49,179 nt of DNA from JBGFRR01 sp041695045 (GTDB lineage Bacteria; Bacteroidota; Ignavibacteria; UBA10030), in assembly GCA_041695045.1 (NCBI GenBank), contig JBGFRR010000132.1, forward strand, positions 1 to 49,179, read 5' to 3'. Below the pieces are notes generated by a model that did no database searches, was not told the DNA's origin, and was given only the letters and a program-made list of their open reading frames with translations. Of the stretch, positions 42,569 to 49,179 are shown in pieces (within the stretch, counting starts at the first letter, position 1; each line of letters opens with the position of its first letter). The translations under genes were made by a program, and so were the position numbers.

Positions 42569-44779
42569 ATGACGCACCGACGGAAACTTTTTAACGCTCT
42601 CTCTACCTGGGTTATAACACTTGGTGGTGTGGGCGTTATTTTTGTAGTGGCAGCTATTTTCGTTTTCATCGGTTACGTTACTATTCCTTTGTGGCAATCC
42701 TCAGAAATCACATCTCCTGTTGAAGTAACGCTTCAAAATCCTTTCCATGCTCCCAGATCTGTCCTTGGTGTAGACGAATACAACGAAGTTGGTTACGCGG
42801 CGTCGAATTCAGGTCTAGTAGTTTCCTTTGATGTTGGGACTGGAGAGATCAGGCAAATGAGATTCGCACAGTCTACAAACAACAAGATAGCAGCGATGTC
42901 GATTGACCCCAGTCATCACTTGATTGGCTTTGGGACATATGATGGAACAATAAGCGTGTGGCAGGTTACGTTTCAAGGATTGAGTGGAAATGTACATGAG
43001 TCGATTGAACAACTTTTTGCTTTTCCCATGGAGAAAAACTCCACCATTCAGTTTCTTTTAATCAGAAAACTCCATGGGGAAGGTATTGGCGTTGCTGCAT
43101 TAGCAACAAGACGCGACGGCCATGCAGTAATACGGCTGCTCCGTTTTGAGCTGAGAGAAAACCTTTTCACAGGCGAAGTTGAGCGTATTATCGATTCGAC
43201 CTCTATCACATTGGGTAGTAAAGGGAGCATCACTTCATTAGCAGTCGATTCATACGGTCGTCACCTGGTAGCTGGTACATTGGACGGGCAATTAATGATT
43301 TGGGATGTAGGCGGTTTTGTATCCCCGTCAATCACAGAGAATATTCAGGTAGTGCAGAACCATGAGGCGATTACAGCCCTAACTTTTCTATTAGGTGAAC
43401 AATCGTTAGTCATTGGTACATCGGAGGGTAATCTTCAAAGTTTCACATGGGTTCCCGATGAAGCTACCGAACGCGGGTGGCGCCTTGTTCCACTAAATTT
43501 GTTCGACCGACAAGAAGGCGTAATTACTTCGATAGTTACTTCCCTCCGCAATAAAGCATTCATTACCTCTGACTCAAAAGGCAATGTCAGTGTGTTCCAC
43601 CAGACATCGGCACGAACAGTAGGGATTTTCAATGCGAAGGGCGATACTCTCGTCGCTGTTGCTTTCTCGCCTCGTTCGGATGCAATTCTTACTCTGACAT
43701 CCGAGGGCGAGCTTGGACTGAGACAATTCATCAGTCCCCACATTGAAGTATCACTTGGAATACTATTCTCCCAAATCCAGTATGAAGGGTATGATAAGCC
43801 TTGTTATATGTGGCAATCCTCGAGTGGAACGGATGATACTGAGCCCAAGCTGAGTTTAATGCCCCTGTTGTTTGGAACCGTGAAGGGGGCATTCTACGCG
43901 TTGCTCTTTGCGTTTCCTGTAGCAATTCTTGCTGCAATCTACACCGCCCTTTTTGCGCATCCGAGTGTAAGGAACATTATCAAGCCCACGGTTGAGATCA
44001 TGGCTGCATTACCAAGCGTTGTCATAGGTTTTGTAGCTGCTCTGTGGTTAGCACCATTCCTTGAACAAATGCTTGCGGAGGTAATTTTTATCTGTATTCT
44101 TACCCCAGTAGCAGTACTCAGTATGTCGCTCCTGTGGAGCGTTCTCCCTGGAAAAATCACTGGTCGGTTGAAAGATGGAAGTGAGCTTGTCTTCATTCTC
44201 ATCGGAATCTGTCTTATAGGTTATTTGTCCGTTACATACGGTCCACTGCTCGAGCAATCTCTTTTTGGTACTTCTCTCAAACATTGGATAGTAGATACGT
44301 TTGGGGTGGTATACGATCAGCGGAATTCCATCGTGGTTGGCTTCGCCATGGGCTTTGCCGTTATACCGATCATTTTCACGATCAGCGAGGACTCTCTCTC
44401 CAGTGTTCCGGAGCATCTGAAGGCAGGGTCGTTAGCCCTTGGAGCTACGCGGTGGCAAACAGCAACGCATGTCATCCTTCCGACTGCAAGTCCAGGGATT
44501 TTTTCGGCGGCAATGATCGGCTTCGGGCGTGCAGTTGGGGAGACGATGATTGTTCTTATGGCAACAGGAAACACTCCCATCATGGATTGGAGTCCGTTTA
44601 TCGGGATGAGGACGCTTTCTGCCAACATCGCCGTGGAATTACCGGAAGCGCCATACCTCGGTACGCTGTACCGTGTACTGTTCTTCTCCGGACTCCTGCT
44701 CTTCCTCTTTACGTTTGTCGTCAACACGGTAGCCGAGCTTGTTCGCCATCGTTTGAGACACCGCTATAGTACAATCTAA
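42569..44779 (+). CDS. pstC: Phosphate ABC transporter permease PstC with N-terminal beta-propeller-like insert
   Basis: At 736 residues it is more than twice the length of E. coli PstC. After one membrane helix (about 10-40) comes a segment of about 350 residues with WD40-like repeats, such as LIGFGTYDGTISVWQV, HLVAGTLDGQLMIWDV and SLVIGTSEGNLQSFTW. The permease domain proper starts at about 430, with the ABC-contact loop EHLKAGSLALGATRWQTATHVILPTASPGIFSA. Long PstC forms are known in gammaproteobacteria. The insert should face the periplasm, where it may meet PstS. The start could instead be TTG 42518; ATG 42569 gives a normal N-terminus. Confidence 0.9.
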   Translation: MTHRRKLFNALSTWVITLGGVGVIFVVAAIFVFIGYVTIPLWQSSEITSPVEVTLQNPFHAPRSVLGVDEYNEVGYAASNSGLVVSFDVGTGEIRQMRFAQSTNNKIAAMSIDPSHHLIGFGTYDGTISVWQVTFQGLSGNVHESIEQLFAFPMEKNSTIQFLLIRKLHGEGIGVAALATRRDGHAVIRLLRFELRENLFTGEVERIIDSTSITLGSKGSITSLAVDSYGRHLVAGTLDGQLMIWDVGGFVSPSITENIQVVQNHEAITALTFLLGEQSLVIGTSEGNLQSFTWVPDEATERGWRLVPLNLFDRQEGVITSIVTSLRNKAFITSDSKGNVSVFHQTSARTVGIFNAKGDTLVAVAFSPRSDAILTLTSEGELGLRQFISPHIEVSLGILFSQIQYEGYDKPCYMWQSSSGTDDTEPKLSLMPLLFGTVKGAFYALLFAFPVAILAAIYTALFAHPSVRNIIKPTVEIMAALPSVVIGFVAALWLAPFLEQMLAEVIFICILTPVAVLSMSLLWSVLPGKITGRLKDGSELVFILIGICLIGYLSVTYGPLLEQSLFGTSLKHWIVDTFGVVYDQRNSIVVGFAMGFAVIPIIFTISEDSLSSVPEHLKAGSLALGATRWQTATHVILPTASPGIFSAAMIGFGRAVGETMIVLMATGNTPIMDWSPFIGMRTLSANIAVELPEAPYLGTLYRVLFFSGLLLFLFTFVVNTVAELVRHRLRHRYSTI

Positions 44780-44788
44780 ACGATTGGT

Positions 44789-46459
44789 ATGAAACGCATC
44801 TTCACATCGGGCGATATTTTCATTTGGATGACCGGTGCTTTTCTCGCTCTCTGCATTCTGCTCATTGTAGGGATGCTCTTGCTCATCAGCATCAACGGCT
44901 TCTCGTTTTTTCATCCTACCGATATTCACTACATCAAGTACCGTAACGAAGCCGGAGAGTTACACTCTGCACTTGGACAAATCTATTCATCCCAGGAAAT
45001 TCCCCTCGATATCAAACTCCGCCACGGCTATGACGTCGGCACACTCCTTCAGCGACATCTTATCCGTGTCGGCAATCGTGAGTTTCTGGGCGATGATTTT
45101 CGATGGATCAATGACCCTGAGATTGTGGTGGATAGTCTCCCTCCAACGGCGCTCTGTATTGAGCGAGAAGAATATGGCCACGCGTACGGGTTCATCAATG
45201 AGTTTCGAGGACCGCGTCAGCATTTCGACAATGAAGTAGATGCATGGACCGCCTTCCAGCGATGGCACCCGATCGTGCGCGAACAGATGCACGAGAGACA
45301 AACCCTAGAGCGTAGAGATGTTGGCAAGTTGAATTACCGGCTTGAGCGGCTTCGCTTGCAACAGCTGAAATGGGAGTATCAAAAGGGGAGGGGAGAGCTT
45401 TCGGAAGAAATGTTTCAGGATCGGCTGAAAGCGTTGGACGTTGAGCGAGCATCTATTTTTGAAGCGGTGTCTCATTACCGGCAGCAGATTGATTCGCTCT
45501 CTGCGTATATTGCGCAATTCGAAATCGCCGTTCGACTCGTCTCTCCGCAGGACGAGATGATGACACTTCCGCTTTCATCGGTTGTCCGAGCTTACAGGCC
45601 AAATGCGCTCTCGTGGTGGGGGAAGACGAAGGTCTATCTTTCTAAGGTATGGGAGTTTGTCGCTGACAATCCTCGTGAGGCAAACGCGGAGGGCGGAGTG
45701 TTCCCAGCCATCTTTGGAACAGCTCTTATGGTGTTGATCATGACGATAGTGGCTGTCCCGTTTGGTGTCTTGGCTGCGCTGTATTTGCGTGAGTATGCAA
45801 AACAGGGATTCTTTGTGCGGCTCGTTCGTATTGCGGTAAATAATCTTGCCGGAGTACCTTCGATCGTCTACGGGATGTTCGGTTTAGGATTCTTCGTGTA
45901 TTTGATTGGCGGATCCATCGATGCATTGTTTTTTCCAGAGCGATTGCCGAGTCCGACCTATGGCACAGGAGGAATCCTCTGGGCTTCCTTGACACTCGCG
46001 CTGCTCACCGTTCCAGTTGTGATCGTTGCAACCGAGGAAGCGCTTGCCGCAATTCCGCGCGGTATGCGTGAAGGCTCCCTCGCTCTTGGCGCAACAAAGT
46101 GGGAAACAATTCGCCGGGTAGTGATCCCTTCTGCAACGCCAGGTATCATGACGGGCGCAATCCTGGCCATGGCACGTGGAGCGGGAGAGGTAGCTCCACT
46201 CATGATTACCGGCGTCGTCAAGCTGGCGACGGAAATGCCGTTCGATGGGAACTTCCCATTCTTTCATCTCGACAGAAAGTTCATGCATCTCGGCTTTCAT
46301 ATCTACGACGTAGGGTTCCAAACATCAAACGTGGAAGCCAACATCGGTATGGTGTACACAACGACATTATTGTTGATTTGTCTGGTTCTTGTCCTTAACT
46401 TGACAGCGATTATTTTTCGCGCACGATTGCGGAACCGATATCGACTCTCCGGATTCTAA
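44789..46459 (+). CDS. pstA: Phosphate ABC transporter permease PstA with large extracytoplasmic domain
   Basis: The 556-residue protein has one N-terminal membrane helix (about 8-38), then some 250 residues outside the membrane that include a charged coiled-coil stretch (about 170-250; REQMHERQTLERRDVGKL). This resembles the DUF3333-type extension of long PstA proteins. The permease part follows with PREANAEGGVFPAIFGT, NNLAGVPSIVYGMFG and the coupling loop IPRGMREGSLALGATKWETIRRVVIPSATPGI. It starts 9 bp after pstC. Both permeases of this transporter thus carry extra domains. Confidence 0.92.
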   Translation: MKRIFTSGDIFIWMTGAFLALCILLIVGMLLLISINGFSFFHPTDIHYIKYRNEAGELHSALGQIYSSQEIPLDIKLRHGYDVGTLLQRHLIRVGNREFLGDDFRWINDPEIVVDSLPPTALCIEREEYGHAYGFINEFRGPRQHFDNEVDAWTAFQRWHPIVREQMHERQTLERRDVGKLNYRLERLRLQQLKWEYQKGRGELSEEMFQDRLKALDVERASIFEAVSHYRQQIDSLSAYIAQFEIAVRLVSPQDEMMTLPLSSVVRAYRPNALSWWGKTKVYLSKVWEFVADNPREANAEGGVFPAIFGTALMVLIMTIVAVPFGVLAALYLREYAKQGFFVRLVRIAVNNLAGVPSIVYGMFGLGFFVYLIGGSIDALFFPERLPSPTYGTGGILWASLTLALLTVPVVIVATEEALAAIPRGMREGSLALGATKWETIRRVVIPSATPGIMTGAILAMARGAGEVAPLMITGVVKLATEMPFDGNFPFFHLDRKFMHLGFHIYDVGFQTSNVEANIGMVYTTTLLLICLVLVLNLTAIIFRARLRNRYRLSGF

Positions 46460-46464
46460 CTCCT

Positions 46465-47301
46465 ATGCACGCTTACGAAATTTCTGCTGCCAAGTCCAAC
46501 TCCAATATGAGCATCGCCGTCCCAGACGGCCAAAACGCATCCTGGACCTCGGACAAAATCGTCGTCGAGAATCTCAACTTCTGGTATGGAAATGCGCAGG
46601 CGCTGAAGAACGTCTCAGTTCGTTTGCCAGCCCGGAGGATCTCGGCGTTCATTGGCCCGTCTGGATGTGGCAAGTCCACATTCCTTCGCATCCTCAACCG
46701 CATGAACGATCTCATTGACGGTGTCCGGCTCGAAGGTCGAGTGTTGATCGATGGAACAGACATCTACGCCAATGGGATGGATGTGGTAACGCTCCGTCGA
46801 AACGTAGGGATGATATTTCAGAAATCGAATCCGTTCCCGAAGTCCGTTTATGACAACGTCGCGTATGGCCAACGACTCCTCGGACAACGGAATAAGCAGT
46901 TCCTTGACGAAGTTGTGGAGCGAAGCCTGCGACGATCGGCTCTCTGGGACGAAGTGAAAGATCGCCTCAGCGAGTCTGCGCTCCGGTTATCGGGTGGTCA
47001 AATGCAACGCTTGTGTATTGCTCGTGCACTTGCCGTTGAGCCACAGGTCTTGTTGATGGATGAGCCAAGCAGCGCACTCGACCCGATCGCAACCGCCAAG
47101 ATCGAAGAGCTCATCTTTGAACTGAAGCAAGAATATACCATCGTTATCGTCACTCATAATATGCAGCAAGCAGCCCGCGTGAGTGATTATACAGCTTTTT
47201 TCTACTTGGGCGAGCTGATTGAATTTGACGATACACGATCGCTCTTTACAAACCCTTCAAAGAAACAAACGGAAGATTACATTACGGGCCGCTTTGGATA
47301 A
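46465..47301 (+). CDS. pstB: Phosphate ABC transporter ATP-binding protein PstB
   Basis: The 278-residue ATPase drives phosphate import. It has Walker A GPSGCGKST, the PstB-specific RILNRMNDLI helix, IFQKSNPFPKSVYDNVAYG with the Q loop, signature LSGGQMQR, Walker B VLLMDEPSSALDP and the switch histidine in VTHNMQQA. It begins 5 bp after pstA. An internal ATG at 46507 is an alternative start, because the first 14 residues are not conserved in the family. Confidence 0.95.
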   Translation: MHAYEISAAKSNSNMSIAVPDGQNASWTSDKIVVENLNFWYGNAQALKNVSVRLPARRISAFIGPSGCGKSTFLRILNRMNDLIDGVRLEGRVLIDGTDIYANGMDVVTLRRNVGMIFQKSNPFPKSVYDNVAYGQRLLGQRNKQFLDEVVERSLRRSALWDEVKDRLSESALRLSGGQMQRLCIARALAVEPQVLLMDEPSSALDPIATAKIEELIFELKQEYTIVIVTHNMQQAARVSDYTAFFYLGELIEFDDTRSLFTNPSKKQTEDYITGRFG

Positions 47302-47346
47302 GTCGGATATACTCACCAACGCATAAACAGAGCTCATAGGAAATCC

Positions 47347-48018
47347 ATGCAACGACACTTTGCGCTAGAACTTGACCAACTGCGTACATCGTTGATTCGG
47401 ATGGCAAGTCTAGTCGACGATCAAATTGAACTTGGCGTACGGGCCATCTTTGAAGGCGATGAAAATCTGGCACGGCTGGTAATAGAGCGCGATAAGAAGG
47501 TTGACGAGTTTGATAATGAGATCGATAGACACTGTGTTCGCATTTTCGCGCTCACACAACCGGTTGCCATTGACCTTCGGCTGCTTATGGCTGCTCTGAA
47601 AATTAACAATGAACTAGAACGCATTGGTGATCTAGCTGTGAATTTAGCCGAACGCGTTCATGCATTGAAACATCATACACCATTCATCAAACAAACAGCT
47701 ATTGACCCGATGGCTTCTGCAGCACGACACATGGTACGTGATGCGATCGATAGCTTTGTCAACAACGACCCGGTTGTGGCGAGACGAGTCTTAGAATCGG
47801 ATGACCAAGTTGACGAGTACGATGCTTTGATTTTTCGCGTCATGCTCGAAACGATGAAATCGTCACCGGAACTGATCGAGCCGGCAGCACATCTGATGAT
47901 TATTTCGCGTCACATTGAGCGTCTTGCCGACCATGCGACGAATATAGCGGAGGACGTAGTCTTCCTCGTGAATGCCAAAATTGTCAAACATCATGCAAAT
48001 CAAACAGCTACACCATAA
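47347..48018 (+). CDS. phoU: Phosphate transport regulator PhoU
   Basis: PhoU links transporter activity to PhoR and shuts down the regulon when phosphate is plentiful. The 223-residue all-helical protein has two PhoU repeats. Each carries metal-binding acidic motifs, seen in ERDKKVDEFDNEID and ESDDQVDEYDALI, with IGDLAVNLAERV and LADHATNIAEDVVFL as the paired helices. It is the last gene of the pst series, 45 bp after pstB. Confidence 0.95.
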   Translation: MQRHFALELDQLRTSLIRMASLVDDQIELGVRAIFEGDENLARLVIERDKKVDEFDNEIDRHCVRIFALTQPVAIDLRLLMAALKINNELERIGDLAVNLAERVHALKHHTPFIKQTAIDPMASAARHMVRDAIDSFVNNDPVVARRVLESDDQVDEYDALIFRVMLETMKSSPELIEPAAHLMIISRHIERLADHATNIAEDVVFLVNAKIVKHHANQTATP

Positions 48019-48077
48019 ATAAGGCTTAACAGACGGAAGGTAGGTGGAGAATTCTCTCCATTACACTAACGTGTTTT

Positions 48078-48908
48078 ATGAAGATTCAATTCGTAAAGAT
48101 GAGTGGAGCGAGCAACGACTTCGTTATCATCGACAATCGACGGCGTCGCATCAAGAACGGCCCAGCGCTGGCCCGCAAGCTGTGCGACCGTCGTAACGGA
48201 ATTGGTGCAGATGGCTTGCTGCTGATTGAAAGAAGCCGTAGAGCGAATTATGCGATGAAGTATTACAACGCAGATGGAAGCTATGGGGGTATGTGCGGGA
48301 ATGGCGGTCGCTGTATTGCGTATTACGCCTGGTCACGGGGCGAGGCGAAAGCGAGTCACAACTTTGAAGCACTACGGCATGTTTATGAAGCGAAAATACG
48401 CGACGGTAGCGTTTCCCTTAAAATGAAAGACCCATTTGGTCTTAGAACAAACCTTGTGCTCCGCGTTGGTAAAAAGCGTTTCACAGGACATTACATTGAC
48501 ACCGGCTCGCCACATGTTGTCTTGCCGTTGATACGGGAACCTCAAAAAAGTAGTTCGATTGATCATCTCGATGTAAGGAGAATCGGACAAAAAATACGTC
48601 ATCATCCGTTGTTTAAGCCTGCTGGAACGAATGTAAATTTCCTTGAAAGAGTTAATACTAAAACTTTGAAAATAAGAACATATGAACGCGGTGTCGAAGG
48701 TGAAACCTTAGCGTGTGGAACGGGTGCTGTTGCCTGCGCGGTCGTGGGACACACCATTTGGGGCATGGGACCACCCATCAGGGTAAAAACGCGAGGCGGT
48801 AAGACTCTGATGATCAGTTTCAGAAAATCAAACGCAGGAAGGATAAGCGATGTATTACTGATAGGACCGGTAAAGCAGATATTACGAGGAGTTATTGACG
48901 TTAAGTAG
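48078..48908 (+). CDS. dapF: Diaminopimelate epimerase
   Basis: DapF interconverts LL- and meso-diaminopimelate for lysine and peptidoglycan. The 276-residue protein has both catalytic cysteine motifs, MCGNGGRC and LACGTGAVACAV, and the N-terminal SGASNDFVIIDNR. It lies 59 bp after phoU. The spacer contains a small perfect hairpin TGGAGA-ATTC-TCTCCA (48045-48060), so it may have its own promoter or control. Its presence points to a DAP-containing cell wall. Confidence 0.94.
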   Translation: MKIQFVKMSGASNDFVIIDNRRRRIKNGPALARKLCDRRNGIGADGLLLIERSRRANYAMKYYNADGSYGGMCGNGGRCIAYYAWSRGEAKASHNFEALRHVYEAKIRDGSVSLKMKDPFGLRTNLVLRVGKKRFTGHYIDTGSPHVVLPLIREPQKSSSIDHLDVRRIGQKIRHHPLFKPAGTNVNFLERVNTKTLKIRTYERGVEGETLACGTGAVACAVVGHTIWGMGPPIRVKTRGGKTLMISFRKSNAGRISDVLLIGPVKQILRGVIDVK

Positions 48909-48976
48909 GTCTGAACCTATAACAACGATTATGTCAGATTATCAACACCAGCTTCAGCTGTCCTAGCGGTATCGTA

Positions 48977-49179
48977 CTACTTTTCCCCCATCTCAATTGG
49001 GATAGCTTTATCATAGAGTTCGCGAGCTACTGCCACCTCTGCATCTATCAAACTCTCCACACAAAGCCTACCATCATTTGTTACCTCGCCAATAACGTAA
49101 GCCGGAACCCTTGTGCTCCTTGCTGCATCAATCACTCTCTTAGCAAGATGGTACGATGCACTTACAATAATCATGCTTT
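48977..49179 (-). CDS. AIR-synthase-related protein, C-terminal end (cut by window edge)
   Basis: About 67 residues are visible, running off the right edge. The segment MIIVSASYHLAKRVIDAARSTRVPAYVIGEV resembles the C-terminal domain of the PurM/HypE/ThiL superfamily, where a strand, a helix and an (A/Y)xVIGxV strand occur in this order. The final EMGEK tail is not conserved. Which member it is cannot be told without the N-terminal ATP-binding part. Confidence 0.45.
   Translation of the reverse strand, partial: SMIIVSASYHLAKRVIDAARSTRVPAYVIGEVTNDGRLCVESLIDAEVAVARELYDKAIPIEMGEK

Noticed and set aside
1..49179. CRISPR arrays, rRNA operons, tRNA genes, insertion sequences and integrase genes
   Set aside because: I looked for regular short repeats, tRNA-like arms and transposase or recombinase motifs and found none apart from the tRNA-like part of tmRNA.

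Overview
The window reads as one stretch of chromosome of about 50% GC from a Gram-negative-type bacterium. The mix of genes suggests the Bacteroidota/Chlorobiota/Ignavibacteriota side of bacterial diversity. Supporting signs are a DAP-type dapF, a NAD-type isocitrate dehydrogenase, the CysO/Mec/MoeZ cysteine route, a MetPS-type SNF transporter, and a tmRNA tag ending in NYALAA. This placement is inference; no rRNA or tRNA gene is present to settle it.

Region 1 (1-9031) is an accessory, decaying region. It is punctuated by three same-strand copies of the 3' end of comM/yifB (1-414, 5873-6374, 8444-8541). Copy 1 runs off the window and may be the intact gene; copies 2 and 3 carry frameshifts. 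Between them lie broken or partial genes (a serine dehydrogenase proteinase, a HIT protein, a dCTP deaminase-like protein, a double-XRE regulator), a large PAS hybrid histidine kinase, and a Na+-coupled amino-acid transporter with its 35-residue partner.

Region 2 (9032-23428) is mostly housekeeping on the + strand: icd, a small membrane protein, dus, polX and nth; then a minus-strand O-methyltransferase/zinc-ribbon pair and an HD hydrolase. A four-gene cluster cysM-mec-cysO-moeZ encodes protein-thiocarboxylate cysteine synthesis. A glcD/glcF 2-hydroxyacid dehydrogenase pair follows, separated by an orphan DNA methyltransferase and a rhomboid protease.

Region 3 (23709-36283) is centred on reductive pyrimidine breakdown. 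beta-ureidopropionase, preT, preA and dihydropyrimidinase are followed by a cyclopropane fatty acid synthase and an NCS1 nucleobase permease. CoA-acylating (methyl)malonate semialdehyde dehydrogenase lies on the other strand. A Tat-exported glycosylasparaginase-like enzyme and a membrane metallophosphoesterase precede the set. A PIN/UPF0175 toxin-antitoxin-like pair lies between mmsA and a second, degenerate copy of the mmsA 3' end.

Region 4 (36443-49179) holds ygfZ, msrC, a LOG-family gene, tmRNA (ssrA) and a full phosphate-starvation locus phoB-phoR-pstS-pstC-pstA-pstB-phoU. Four PHO-box-like heptamers at 11-bp steps precede pstS. PstC and PstA both carry large extra domains outside the membrane. 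dapF and the end of a minus-strand AIR-synthase-like gene close the window.

The most unusual structural signal is that two unrelated genes, comM and mmsA, have extra copies of their 3' ends on the far side of accessory DNA. This is the footprint expected of elements that integrate into the 3' ends of protein-coding genes, although no recombinase gene is visible here.
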